Of a DNA stretch of 10,838 nt, positions 1-7,928 are shown one piece after another. The DNA comes from Alcanivorax sp. Lineage in GTDB: Bacteria > Pseudomonadota > Gammaproteobacteria > Pseudomonadales > Alcanivoracaceae. A model generated the notes under the pieces. The model saw only the letters and a list, made by a program, of their open reading frames with translations, was not told where the DNA came from and did not search any database. The DNA is taken from NCBI GenBank assembly GCA_007135015.1, contig SLJS01000135.1, positions 1 to 10,838 on the forward strand, written 5' to 3'. How positions within the stretch are numbered: position 1 is the first letter of the stretch; each line of letters begins with the position of its first letter. The translations under genes were made by a program, and so were the position numbers.

Positions 1-759
1 GGTATGCCTGAGGCCGACGATATAGAAAATGAACGACAAGCCGGCGCCCACCACCCCCAGCGCAACGAACAATGGCCAGCTCGATGTTTTCAGCACTGCC
101 ACTTTCTGATCGGCATCGCCGAGGCCGATGAGTATGGCGGCCAGTACCGCGAACGCGATGACCAGAATCGCCTGGGGACTTCCGTGTGGCGCCGCATACT
201 TGAAGCCGAAAATGAATACCGCATAGGACAGGCCGGCAAGCAGTCCGGCACTGGCGGCAATCAGCGTGACCTCACCCGCTCCAATCTCGTAAATGCCCGT
301 AAGCAACACGACACCAAGCAGCACCATCACGATCGCGACCCACTTGAATACAGTGGGCCTCTCCAGCCTGAGCGTGAAGGAAAGGAGGTAGACAAAGACC
401 GGTGCGCAGTACATCAGGGTTGCGGCAACCGCGACACTGCCGTGGGCGATACTCACGAAATAGAATGCGAAGTTGCCCGCCACGCCCACACCGGCAATCA
501 CCGACCAGAACCACAACCGCGGACTTGCCAGGCCGCTGCCACGCGGGCGCACCGCGAGCCAGGCAAGAACGAACAGGAACCCGATGGCGCCGCGGTAGAA
601 CGACACCACCACCGGATCCCAGCCCTGGCCGGTGAGAATGCCACCGATTCCGCCTGAGAGTCCCCAGCAAAGTGCCGCAAGCACCACGAACATCGTACTC
701 AGGCCCACCGCCCGGTCTGGCGGAATCAATCCCGTCGGGGCAGGTGATGGCCGTACCAT
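1..759 (-). CDS. EamA/DMT-family inner-membrane permease (3' end cut by window edge)
   Basis: The 253 visible codons encode a very hydrophobic protein with about eight or nine membrane-spanning stretches. A short polar N-terminus (MVRPSPAP) precedes the first helix, which contains VVLAALCWGLSGG, a typical start of an EamA repeat. The phrase GNFAFYFVSIAHGSVAVAA is typical of helices 3-4 of the first EamA domain. A second, similar half begins near residue 155 (AASAGLLAGLSYAVFIF) and is still open at the edge (GAGLSFIFYIVGLRHT). Family members are usually about 290-310 residues, so some 40-50 are missing. The family exports or imports small metabolites such as amino acids and cofactors; the substrate cannot be told. 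The start is supported by AGAGGA 8 nt upstream. It lies downstream of rpe on the same strand, with a 96-bp gap, and may be a separate unit. Confidence 0.85.
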   Translation of the reverse strand, partial: MVRPSPAPTGLIPPDRAVGLSTMFVVLAALCWGLSGGIGGILTGQGWDPVVVSFYRGAIGFLFVLAWLAVRPRGSGLASPRLWFWSVIAGVGVAGNFAFYFVSIAHGSVAVAATLMYCAPVFVYLLSFTLRLERPTVFKWVAIVMVLLGVVLLTGIYEIGAGEVTLIAASAGLLAGLSYAVFIFGFKYAAPHGSPQAILVIAFAVLAAILIGLGDADQKVAVLKTSSWPLFVALGVVGAGLSFIFYIVGLRHT

Positions 760-829
760 TGCGCAAATCCTCTACCATTGGTTCCCGGTGGTTTCTAACC
801 GTGGATCTTTCTGGCAGGAAACCTTTCCG

Positions 830-845
830 TGTTGCCGGAGCAACA
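830..845 (-). terminator. small hairpin downstream of rpe (weak terminator candidate)
   Basis: On the minus strand a perfect 6-bp stem, TGTTGC / GCAACA, closes a TCCG loop, which as C(UCCG)G fits the stable UNCG tetraloop class. It lies 11 nt after the rpe stop. No T-run follows, so it is not a classic intrinsic terminator. It could instead stabilise the 3' end of the message. It is the only notable structure in the 96-bp gap between rpe and the EamA gene. Confidence 0.3.
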
Positions 846-855
846 GGCCAGCTGA

Positions 856-1530
856 CTATTTGACTCCCGCCAGCGCCTCGCGCATCCGGGCGATGACCTG
901 CGCGTAGTCGGGCTTGCCGAAGATGGCGGAGCCGGCCACGAACGTGTCGGCGCCGGCGGCGGCGACATCAGCGATGTTCGTTTCGTTGATGCCGCCATCG
1001 ACTTCAAGGCGGATATCCTGGCCACTGTCATCAATCAGGCGGCGCACCCGTTCGGCCTTCTTGAGGGTGGAAGGGATGAATTTCTGGCCCCCGAAGCCCG
1101 GATTCACGGACATCAGCAGGATCATGTCGAGCTTTTCCATGACATATTCCAGGCAATCCGGGGTGGTGGCGGGGTTGAGCACCAGACCGGCCTTGCAGCC
1201 ACGGTCGCGGATAAGCTGCAGGGAGCGGTCCACGTGTTCGCTGGCTTCCGGGTGAAAGGTAATGAAACTGGCCCCGGCATCGGCAAAGCTGTCGATCAGC
1301 GCGTCCACCGGCGAGACCATCAGGTGCACATCGATGGGTGCCGTGATGCCGTGATCGCGCAGTGCCTTGCAGACCATGGGGCCGATGGTCAGGTTGGGCA
1401 CATAGTGGTTGTCCATTACATCGAAATGGATGATGTCGGCGCCGGCGTCCAGCACCGCCCGGGATTCGTCACCCAGGCGCGCGAAATCCGCCGCCAGGAT
1501 GGATGGTGCGATCAGATAGTCATTCGCCAT
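856..1530 (-). CDS. rpe: ribulose-phosphate 3-epimerase
   Basis: Interconverts D-ribulose 5-phosphate and D-xylulose 5-phosphate in the cytosolic pentose phosphate pathway (or the Calvin cycle in autotrophs). The 224-residue TIM barrel has the family's usual length. Visible signatures include the APSILAADFARL opening (8-19), the metal-binding HFDVMD (H35, D37), DVHLMV with H69, the flexible loop SVNPGFGGQ (141-149), EVDGGI with D178, and the phosphate-binding VAGSAIF (198-204). Its first 11 bases overlap the end of murU, so translation is probably coupled to the upstream gene. A purine-rich GGGGGAAA precedes the ATG. The frame stays open far upstream, but homology begins exactly at this MANDYLIAPS start. 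Identification is secure; the tight linkage to murU is a local feature. Confidence 0.96.
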   Translation of the reverse strand: MANDYLIAPSILAADFARLGDESRAVLDAGADIIHFDVMDNHYVPNLTIGPMVCKALRDHGITAPIDVHLMVSPVDALIDSFADAGASFITFHPEASEHVDRSLQLIRDRGCKAGLVLNPATTPDCLEYVMEKLDMILLMSVNPGFGGQKFIPSTLKKAERVRRLIDDSGQDIRLEVDGGINETNIADVAAAGADTFVAGSAIFGKPDYAQVIARMREALAGVK

Positions 1531-2200
1531 TGGTTTCCCCCAGCAAGGTATCCAGTTCCTCGAGCCTTTCCGGCGTGCCGATATCGAACCAGCGGCCCCG
1601 GTACAGTTCCCCGCTGACCGCTCCTTCCGCCATGGCGCGCCGCAGCAGGGGGCCCAGGGGCGCTTCCTCGCCGTCCGGCAGGCCGGCGAACAGCTCGGGA
1701 CGATAGACGCCGATGCCGGAAAAGGTGTGGCGTGGTTCGCCCTCCTCCTGTACCCGACCGTCGGCGCCCAGATAAAAGTCGCCGTCGGCATTGTGGCCGG
1801 GATTGTCCACCAGCACCAGATGGGCCATGCCCTCGGGCGCGCGCGGCAGGCGGGCCGGGTCATGGTCGGTCCAGATATCGGCATTGACCACCAGGAAGGG
1901 TTCGTCCCCGAGCAGCGCCAGTGCCCGGCGTATGCCGCCGGCGGTTTCCAGTGGGGTGCCCTCCCGGGAATAGCGGATCCGGACACCGGCGGCGGAACCG
2001 TCGCCCAGGGCCTGCTCGATCTGCTCGCCCAGCCAGCCGGTGTTGATCACCAGCTCCGTGATGCCGGCGGCGCGCAGGCGCTCGATATGCCAGTCGATCA
2101 GCCTGCGTCCGCCCGCGCGCAGCAGGGGCTTGGGGGTCCGGTCGGTCAACGGGCGCATGCGCTTGCCGTAGCCGGCGGCCAGGATCATCGCGCGCATCAT
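1520..2200 (-). CDS. murU: N-acetylmuramate alpha-1-phosphate uridylyltransferase
   Basis: A sugar-1-phosphate nucleotidyltransferase of 226 residues. The N-terminal Rossmann-like nucleotide-binding signature is plain: LAAGYGKRMRPLT (7-19) followed by PKPLL (23-27). ETAGGI (85-90) and the metal-binding NADIW (106-110) follow, and RWFDIGTPERL lies at 203-213. In characterised Pseudomonas homologues MurU converts MurNAc-alpha-1-P plus UTP to UDP-MurNAc. This bypasses de novo MurA/MurB synthesis and gives intrinsic fosfomycin tolerance. Related glucose-1-phosphate transferases share these motifs, but the short length and direct coupling to the amgK kinase favour MurU. Its ATG overlaps the amgK stop (ATGA), with GGAG 8 nt upstream of the start. 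A second ATG follows immediately, so the true start could be one codon later. Confidence 0.9.
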   Translation of the reverse strand: MMRAMILAAGYGKRMRPLTDRTPKPLLRAGGRRLIDWHIERLRAAGITELVINTGWLGEQIEQALGDGSAAGVRIRYSREGTPLETAGGIRRALALLGDEPFLVVNADIWTDHDPARLPRAPEGMAHLVLVDNPGHNADGDFYLGADGRVQEEGEPRHTFSGIGVYRPELFAGLPDGEEAPLGPLLRRAMAEGAVSGELYRGRWFDIGTPERLEELDTLLGETNGE

Positions 2201-3168
2201 TCACCGATCTCCCGCAGCACGTCACCCAGCGGGGACAGCTCCGGGTGGCGGGCAATGGCTCCCCGCAGGTAGCCGAAGAAGCGCGGCACGTCTTCAAGGT
2301 ATCCGGGCTTGCCGTCGCGGTACTGAATCCGGGCAAAGATGCCGATGACCTTGAGGTGGCGCTGCACACCCATGAGATCGCAGTCGCGCAGAAAGGCGCC
2401 GCATTCGTCGGGCACCGGCACGCCGGCGTCCCGGGCGCGCCGCCAGTACTCGCTCAGCCAGGCTTCCACCCGTTGTTCCGGCCAGCTGACAAAGGCATCG
2501 CGGAACAGGCATACCGGGTCGTAGCTGATCGGTCCGTATACGGCGTCCTGGAAATCAATCACTCCGGGATCCGGGTCCGCGTCCATGAGGTTGCGCGGCA
2601 TGTAGTCCCGGTGCACCCAGACCCGGTTCTGCCCCAGAGCATGCTCGACCAGCATGTCGAAGACCTGATCCAGTGCCGCCTGCATGGCGGTATCCGGTTC
2701 CATGTTCAGGTGATGGGCCAGATACCACTGGGGAAAGAGCTCCAGCTCACGGCGCAACAGTGTGGCATCGTATTCGGGCAGCACGCCGGGGCGGCTGGCC
2801 ATCTGGATGCGGATCAGCGCGTCCATGGCACCGGGGAAGCGCTCGTCGGCATTGTGCTCGTCGAGCACATCCAGCCAGGTGCGCGATCCCAGGTCGGAAA
2901 GCAGCAGAAAGCCCCGCTCCAGGTCCTGGGCGATGATCTCGGGCACATGCACACCCGCCTCGCCGAACAGTCGCGCCACCCTGACGAAGGCAGTGCAGTC
3001 CTCGGGAGGCGGCGCATCCATGCCGATGTAGCTACGCCCGCCGTCGCGGAAGCGGAAGTAACGCCGGAAACTGGCGTCCCCGGAGACCGGTTCGGCTTGC
3101 GCCGGCGTACCCAGCCATTGCGAGGCCCATTCTTCCAGGGCCCGCTGTCTTGTATCCGCGTGTTGCAT
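2197..3168 (-). CDS. amgK: N-acetylmuramate/N-acetylglucosamine anomeric kinase
   Basis: An aminoglycoside-phosphotransferase (APH)-fold small-molecule kinase of 323 residues. Visible motifs are SGDASFRRYFR (29-39, nucleotide-binding strand region), the catalytic loop HRDYMPRNLM (186-195, catalytic D188), the metal-binding DFQDA (205-209) and a helical C-terminus with VQRHLKVIGIFARI. AmgK phosphorylates MurNAc (and GlcNAc) at the anomeric hydroxyl, and MurU then uridylylates the product: the cell-wall recycling route known in Pseudomonas. The start is uncertain. The chosen ATG has an AAAGGAGG 13 nt upstream, rather far. An in-frame ATG at 3192 has GGGAG 8 nt upstream and would add eight residues. 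I chose 3168 because family N-termini begin just before the RxxxLxxW-type helix. The frame runs open to 3375, but that part overlaps lptD and looks non-coding. Confidence 0.92.
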   Translation of the reverse strand: MQHADTRQRALEEWASQWLGTPAQAEPVSGDASFRRYFRFRDGGRSYIGMDAPPPEDCTAFVRVARLFGEAGVHVPEIIAQDLERGFLLLSDLGSRTWLDVLDEHNADERFPGAMDALIRIQMASRPGVLPEYDATLLRRELELFPQWYLAHHLNMEPDTAMQAALDQVFDMLVEHALGQNRVWVHRDYMPRNLMDADPDPGVIDFQDAVYGPISYDPVCLFRDAFVSWPEQRVEAWLSEYWRRARDAGVPVPDECGAFLRDCDLMGVQRHLKVIGIFARIQYRDGKPGYLEDVPRFFGYLRGAIARHPELSPLGDVLREIGE

Positions 3169-3238
3169 GGCGGCTGCAATGCCTCCTTTCATCCGATAAA
3201 CTCCCAGCCTGCCGCTTTTTACCTTTTCCGGATAGCGA
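3169..3238. promoter_or_regulatory. amgK / lptD divergent intergenic region
   Basis: Only 70 bp separate the two divergent starts, so at least one promoter probably lies inside the opposite gene's 5' end and the two transcripts may overlap. The segment is A/T-rich relative to its flanks (GATAAA at 3195-3200 on the plus strand; runs of T at 3213-3226). On the minus strand it holds two Shine-Dalgarno-like elements for amgK, GGGAG (3201-3205) and AAAGGAGG (3182-3189). I found no convincing -35/-10 pair or sigma-E element on either strand. Confidence 0.4.
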
Positions 3239-5518
3239 ATGCCACTGCGAGCGTTCTGGTACAGTCTTCTGTTGGTCGCCGCAGTGGCGCCGAATCCCGC
3301 CCGGGCGGATCTGGCGGACTGGATGGGCTGGATGACCCGCGAGCAGATGATGGAGCTGCCGGAGGCGTTGCGCAAACCGATACCCGAGTGGTGCCCCGGG
3401 ATCTATTACAACCCCCGGCTCGCACGGGAGCCCGAAGAAGGCGACGCGGTGGTCACCGCCGACCGCACCCGCTTCGACCAGGCGGGGCTGGCGGAACTGA
3501 TCGGGGACGTGGAAATCGAACTGCCCGGCACCAGGCTGCGCGCCGACAGCGCCCGCTTGGACCAGGACAGCGGCGAGTTCGAGCTCGAGGGCGAAGTCCA
3601 GGCACGGGGGCGCGATTTCGGGGTCATTGCCGGACAGATGCGCGGCAATCTGGATGCCCGGGAAGCCTTTTTCAGCGACGTGCGCTACAGCCTTCATGAC
3701 CAGCAGGCGCGAGGCAGCGCCGGGGAGATCCACTACGGCCCCATTGAATCGATAATCCGCCGGGGCAGCTACACCACCTGTGCGCCGGGCCAGCGCGGCT
3801 GGGAACTTTCCGCCGGCGAGATCCGGTTGAACCGGGAAAAGGGCTGGGGCGAGGCCCGAAACGTGGTACTGCGCGTGCGCGATGTGCCCGCCCTCTATCT
3901 GCCCTGGATCACCTTCCCGATCGACGACCGGCGCAAGAGCGGGCTGCTGTTTCCCACCCTGGGCTCCGCCGACGAAGGCGGTCTGGACATTACCCAGCCG
4001 CTCTACCTGAACCTGCATCCCCAGCTCGACGCCACCATCGCCCCGCGTCACATCCAGAACCGCGGCTCCGGGCTGGAGAACGAATTGCGCTATCTCACCC
4101 TTGCCGGCGAGGGCGTGCTCAATTATGCCTGGCTGCACGCCGATCGACGTTTCGACAACGAGGACCGGGAGCTGGCCTCCTGGCGCCACGAGGGTCAACT
4201 GGGCGCCTGGCAGCTGGAATCGGATGTCAATTACGTTTCCGACGACTTCTATTTCGAGGATCTGGACACGGGCCTGGACGTGCGCGCTGTCACCCATCTG
4301 CCCAGACTGGGCCAGGCGCGGTACCGGGGGGATGTCTGGGACTTTCGCGTGCGCCTGCAGGCCTGGCAGACCCTGGACCCGGAGCTGGAGGGCGAGGACC
4401 TGCCCTTCCGGCGCGTACCCCAGCTTCATCTGCGCGGCCAGCCCGGCCTGCCCGGCCCGGCGCGCCTGCTCTGGGAAAGCGACCTGACCCGCTTCGAGCG
4501 CGGCGGCGTGGACCCGGCCGAGGAAGTACAGGGCCAACGCCTGCACCTGCAGCCGGCGCTGACCCTGCCGGTGCGCCGCAGCTGGGGCTATGTGGAGCCA
4601 CGGGTGCGCGTCTACGATACCCGTTACGATCTGGATGGCACCGGCACGGACGAAAGCAGCCCGGAGAGGACCCTGGCCGGAGCCAGTCTGGATGCCGGTC
4701 TCTTCCTGGAGCGGTCACTGTTCGGCGAAGACAGCGGGCTGATGCAGACGCTGGAGCCGCGGCTGTTCTACAACTATATCGAGTTCGAGGACCAGTCGGA
4801 GCTACCGGAGTTTGACAGCGGCGAGATCACCCTGGCCTGGACCAGCCTGTTCCGGGAGAACCGTTTCACCGGTTACGACCGTATCGGCGACGAGGACCGT
4901 TTCACTCTGGGACTAACCTCGCGGATACTGCGACCGGAGGCTGGCGGCGAGCGCCTGCGTCTGCGCACCGGCCAGAGCTGGCATCGGCGTGACCGCAAGG
5001 TGCAACTGCGGGATCTGGAGCCGGAAACCACCTCGCGCAGCCCCCTGATTACCGACATCACCTGGTTTCCCCGCCGGCACTGGCACCTGTTCGCGGAAAA
5101 CCAATGGGACAGCGAGGAAAGCCGCACGCGCCGCAACACCCTGCGCGCCGGCTACAGCCCGGGGCCACGCCGGGCCCTGCATCTGGGCTACCATCGCCGT
5201 CACATCGACAATATCGACCAGGGGGAACTGGCCGCCGCCTGGCCGGTCCATGCAAACTGGAGCCTGCTCGGGCGCTGGCTGTACGACCTGGAGCATCATC
5301 GTTCCGTGGAAGCGCTGGCGGGCATCGAGTACCGCGACTGCTGCTGGCAGATCCGGCTGGTGGGGCTGCGCGAGCTTTTCCGGCGCGAGGAAAACGGCAC
5401 TACCATGGTGGAAGCGGAAAACCGCTACTTTCTGCAGATCCGGCTGCAGGGACTGGGCGGCCTGGGCGAACGCATCGACAACCTGCTGGAACGCAGCATC
5501 CCCGGTCTCAAGGAGTAA
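3239..5518 (+). CDS. lptD: LPS-assembly outer-membrane protein LptD
   Basis: A 759-residue beta-barrel that, with the lipoprotein LptE, inserts lipopolysaccharide into the outer leaflet of the outer membrane. A Sec signal peptide is visible (hydrophobic WYSLLLVAAVAP, likely cleavage after ARA at about residue 23). The periplasmic OstA/beta-jellyroll domain follows (about 65-215: GDAVVTADRTRF, LRADSARLD, FELEGEVQARGRD), then LYLPWITFPIDDRRKSG (219-235) leading into the barrel. The four family cysteines are present as C52, C181 and the adjacent pair C701-C702. They match the E. coli pattern whose two interdomain disulfides are needed for function. The protein is slightly shorter than E. coli LptD. 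The ATG has only a weak GGA upstream (6-nt spacing). It heads the surA operon, and SurA is a known chaperone for LptD folding. Confidence 0.97.
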   Translation: MPLRAFWYSLLLVAAVAPNPARADLADWMGWMTREQMMELPEALRKPIPEWCPGIYYNPRLAREPEEGDAVVTADRTRFDQAGLAELIGDVEIELPGTRLRADSARLDQDSGEFELEGEVQARGRDFGVIAGQMRGNLDAREAFFSDVRYSLHDQQARGSAGEIHYGPIESIIRRGSYTTCAPGQRGWELSAGEIRLNREKGWGEARNVVLRVRDVPALYLPWITFPIDDRRKSGLLFPTLGSADEGGLDITQPLYLNLHPQLDATIAPRHIQNRGSGLENELRYLTLAGEGVLNYAWLHADRRFDNEDRELASWRHEGQLGAWQLESDVNYVSDDFYFEDLDTGLDVRAVTHLPRLGQARYRGDVWDFRVRLQAWQTLDPELEGEDLPFRRVPQLHLRGQPGLPGPARLLWESDLTRFERGGVDPAEEVQGQRLHLQPALTLPVRRSWGYVEPRVRVYDTRYDLDGTGTDESSPERTLAGASLDAGLFLERSLFGEDSGLMQTLEPRLFYNYIEFEDQSELPEFDSGEITLAWTSLFRENRFTGYDRIGDEDRFTLGLTSRILRPEAGGERLRLRTGQSWHRRDRKVQLRDLEPETTSRSPLITDITWFPRRHWHLFAENQWDSEESRTRRNTLRAGYSPGPRRALHLGYHRRHIDNIDQGELAAAWPVHANWSLLGRWLYDLEHHRSVEALAGIEYRDCCWQIRLVGLRELFRREENGTTMVEAENRYFLQIRLQGLGGLGERIDNLLERSIPGLKE

Positions 5519-5521
5519 CGA

Positions 5522-6793
5522 ATGAAACGACTGATCATGGCGCTGGCGCTGTGGCTGCCCCTGTCTGCCGCAGCGGAAATGGAGGTGCTCGACCGAATTG
5601 TGGCGGTGATCAACGACGGCGTGATCATGGAAAGCGAACTGCAAGAGCGTGTCGAGGATATCACCGTGCAGCTGCGCGCGGAGGGCCAGCGCCCCCCGGA
5701 GCCCTCGATTCTGCGCGAGCAGGTGCTCGAACGCATGATCACCGAGGAAGTCCAGCTCCAGCAGGCGCGCCGCGCGGGCATCCGGGTCGACGACAGCTCC
5801 CTGAACCAGACCCTTTCGGGCATTGCCCGGCAGAACGGAATGACCCTGGACCAGTTTGCCAAGGCGGTGCGCCGCGACGGCATGCGCTGGGGCTCCTTCC
5901 GCGAGGAAATCCGCCGGGAGATGAAGATGGCACAGTTGCAGCAGCGCGCGGTGGGCCAGCGGGTGCGGGTGACCGAACGGGAGGTGGAGCGCTTCCTCCA
6001 GTCCGAGGCGGGCCAGTCCATGTTCGAGGCGGAGTACCGTCTGGCCCATATCCTGATCGGGCTGCCCGACGGGGCCAGCCCGGACCAGGTGGAGCAGGCC
6101 CGGACGAAGGCGGAGCATATCGTCAACCAGGTAGAGCTGGGAGTCAGTTTCCGGGAACTGGCCGTGGAGCACTCCGACGGCCAGGAAGCCCTCCAGGGCG
6201 GTGATCTCGGCTGGCGCCAGCCGGCACAGCTGCCCTCGCTGTTCGCCGATGCAGTCCGGGAAATGGAGCCCGGTGATGTGTCCGAGCCGCTGCGTGCGGC
6301 CAACGGCTATCACCTGCTTCTGATGCTGGACCGCGCCGGGGGCGACCAGCGAATGATCGAGCAGCGCAGGGTCCGCCATGTTCTTGTCGAGCCCGGGCCC
6401 CTGCGCTCACCCGAAGAAGCCGAAGCCGCGGCCCGGTCGCTGCACGAGCGGACGCTCCAGGGAGAGGATTTCGCGGAACTGGCACGGGAATACTCGGACG
6501 ACCCGGGCAGTGCCCGCAAGGGCGGCGACCTGGGCTGGGTGGGCCGCGGAGAGATGGTGCCGGAATTCGAACAGGTCATGTTCGAAACCGACGCCGGGGA
6601 GATCTCCGAGGTCTTCGGCACCGAGTACGGCTGGCACTTCGTCCTTGTGGAGGATGTCCGCACCGCGGACAAGAGCGAGGAATTCCGCCGCATGCGGGCC
6701 CGCAACGCATTACAGCAACGGCGCTTCGAGGAGGAACTGCAGCAATGGGTCCGCGAGATCCGTTCCGAGGCCTATGTGGACAAGCGCCTGTGA
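5522..6793 (+). CDS. surA: periplasmic chaperone / peptidyl-prolyl isomerase SurA
   Basis: A 423-residue periplasmic chaperone that carries unfolded outer-membrane proteins to the BAM complex. A signal peptide (MKRLIMALALWLPLSAAA, cleavage near residue 18) precedes the SurA N-domain (VLDRIVAVINDGVIMESEL at 22-40, then a helical region to about 165). Two parvulin-type PPIase domains follow, at about 171-271 and 281-381. Each carries the GGDLGW signature (226-231 and 334-339), and the second has the fuller YSDDPGSARKGGDLGW form. The C-terminal helix (to residue 423) completes the chaperone core. Length matches E. coli SurA. AAGGAG lies directly before the start, overlapping the end of lptD, with a 3-bp intergenic gap. 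Close coupling to lptD makes functional sense because LptD is a SurA client. Confidence 0.97.
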   Translation: MKRLIMALALWLPLSAAAEMEVLDRIVAVINDGVIMESELQERVEDITVQLRAEGQRPPEPSILREQVLERMITEEVQLQQARRAGIRVDDSSLNQTLSGIARQNGMTLDQFAKAVRRDGMRWGSFREEIRREMKMAQLQQRAVGQRVRVTEREVERFLQSEAGQSMFEAEYRLAHILIGLPDGASPDQVEQARTKAEHIVNQVELGVSFRELAVEHSDGQEALQGGDLGWRQPAQLPSLFADAVREMEPGDVSEPLRAANGYHLLLMLDRAGGDQRMIEQRRVRHVLVEPGPLRSPEEAEAAARSLHERTLQGEDFAELAREYSDDPGSARKGGDLGWVGRGEMVPEFEQVMFETDAGEISEVFGTEYGWHFVLVEDVRTADKSEEFRRMRARNALQQRRFEEELQQWVREIRSEAYVDKRL

Positions 6794-6820
6794 AGGCCCG
6801 GACCCATCGGGAACGAATGC

Positions 6821-7795
6821 ATGACTGCACCTGACGCCCCCGTTGCGATCACCACCGGAGACCCCGCCGGCATCGGCCCGGATCTGGTGCTGGCGCTGTC
6901 CGGTGCACTGCCCGAAGCCCGGCTGGTGGTGCTCGGCGATGCCGATGTGCTCGCCGAGCGCGCCACCATGCTCGATGTGGATACCCGGCTTCACGAGTGG
7001 CGCCCGGGAACGCCCCTGCCGAACAGCGGCCTGGCGGTATGGCACCATGGCGCCGGCGCTGCCGTGACCCCGGGAAAACCGGATCCGGCCACCGCCGGCG
7101 GCACCCTGGCCCTGCTCGACCGGGCCACCGACGGCTGCCTGGACGGCACCTTCTCCGCCATGGTGACCGCCCCGCTGGCCAAGTCGGTGATCCGCGAGGG
7201 CGCGGCGGCGGATTTCACCGGCCATACCGAGTACCTGGCCGCCCGAGCCGGGTGCGCTCGGGTGGTCATGATGCTGGCCACGGGCACACTGCGCGTGGCC
7301 CTGGCCACCACCCATCTGCCCCTGCGCGAGGTGGCCGACGCCATCACCGCCGAAAGCCTGGAAACCACCCTGGAGATCCTCCACCGGGACCTGGGCAAGC
7401 GCTTCGGCATCGACGGCCCGGAAATCCTGGTACTGGGGCTGAATCCCCATGCCGGTGAGTCCGGCCATCTCGGCCGCGAGGAGCTGGATGTGATCATCCC
7501 GGTGCTCGAGCGCCTGCGCAGGCGGGGCATGCACCTGACCGGGCCGGTGCCGGCGGATACCGCCTTCACCCCGGAGGCCCTGGCGCACCGGGATGCGGTG
7601 CTGGCCATGTACCACGACCAGGGCCTGCCCGTGCTCAAGTACGCCGGTTTCGGCAATGCGGTGAACATCACCCTGGGGCTGCCCTTCGTGCGCACCTCGG
7701 TGGACCACGGCACTGCCTGGGATCTGGCGGGCACCGGCCAGGCGCGTCCGGACAGCCTGATCGCGGCCACGCGCATGGCCCTGGAGATGGCCTGA
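6821..7795 (+). CDS. pdxA: 4-hydroxythreonine-4-phosphate dehydrogenase
   Basis: The NAD-dependent enzyme of the DXP-dependent pyridoxal phosphate pathway. It oxidises 4-phosphohydroxy-L-threonine to a product that decarboxylates to 3-amino-1-hydroxyacetone 1-phosphate, the PdxJ substrate. The 324 residues match the family. Signatures are ITTGDPAGIGPDL (10-22), TAPLAK (116-121), FTGHTEYLA (132-140) and the three metal-ligand histidines H165 (TTHLPL), H210 (LNPHAGESG) and H265 (MYHDQGLPVLKY), spaced as in E. coli. VNITLGLPFVRTSVDHGTAW (281-300) closes the active site. The start is preceded by GGGAA about 8 nt upstream, and a competing ATG at 6817 is out of frame. It follows surA after 27 bp and is probably co-transcribed. 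Confidence 0.97.
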   Translation: MTAPDAPVAITTGDPAGIGPDLVLALSGALPEARLVVLGDADVLAERATMLDVDTRLHEWRPGTPLPNSGLAVWHHGAGAAVTPGKPDPATAGGTLALLDRATDGCLDGTFSAMVTAPLAKSVIREGAAADFTGHTEYLAARAGCARVVMMLATGTLRVALATTHLPLREVADAITAESLETTLEILHRDLGKRFGIDGPEILVLGLNPHAGESGHLGREELDVIIPVLERLRRRGMHLTGPVPADTAFTPEALAHRDAVLAMYHDQGLPVLKYAGFGNAVNITLGLPFVRTSVDHGTAWDLAGTGQARPDSLIAATRMALEMA

Positions 7796-7928
7796 AGTGC
7801 GTGCCAGGCCATAAAAGGGTAGGCTCTGGCGGATCACCGGCCCCATCCGCCGGGAGGATCGCCGGTGACCACCCGGGGAAAATCGCCTCCGGCGGGCCCG
7901 ACCACCGCCAGCAGGGAAACCGCCAGTC
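7796..7928 (+). promoter_or_regulatory. structured leader between pdxA and ksgA
   Basis: This is the longest gap inside the operon (133 nt), and several complementary segments stand out. GCCAG-GCC (7803-7810) pairs with GGC-T-CTGGC (7822-7830). GGCGGAT (7828-7834) pairs with ATCCGCC (7845-7851). CACCGGC (7835-7841) pairs with GCCGGTG (7861-7867). The last two interleave in the order of an H-type pseudoknot, with loops of 0, 3 and 9 nt. The first two share three bases, so they compete. No T-run suggests a terminator, and no clear promoter is visible. Such pairings can arise by chance in GC-rich DNA, so any regulatory role for ksgA is inference. Confidence 0.3.

Noticed and set aside
4..657. 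217-codon plus-strand frame at the left edge
   Set aside because: The minus strand here encodes a clear multi-helix EamA permease; the plus-strand translation is a polar shadow rich in H, Q, R and E.
3190..3205. GATAAA at 3195-3200 as the -10 box of lptD
   Set aside because: The only TTG-like hexamer upstream (TTGCAT, 3163-3168) is 26 bp away, too far for a sigma-70 promoter.
3169..3375. Upstream extension of the amgK frame to an ATG at 3375
   Set aside because: It would overlap the lptD signal peptide and N-terminus by 137 bp; the extra residues do not look like an APH-fold kinase, and nearer starts have ribosome sites.
3032..4546. 504-codon open frame on the minus strand opposite lptD
   Set aside because: It is the antisense shadow of the strongly GC-biased lptD codons; the plus strand there encodes an unmistakable LptD with all four conserved cysteines.
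4913..6379. 488-codon minus-strand open frame across lptD and surA
   Set aside because: It crosses two secure plus-strand genes, resembles no family I know and has shadow-like composition (rich in H, L, Q, A).
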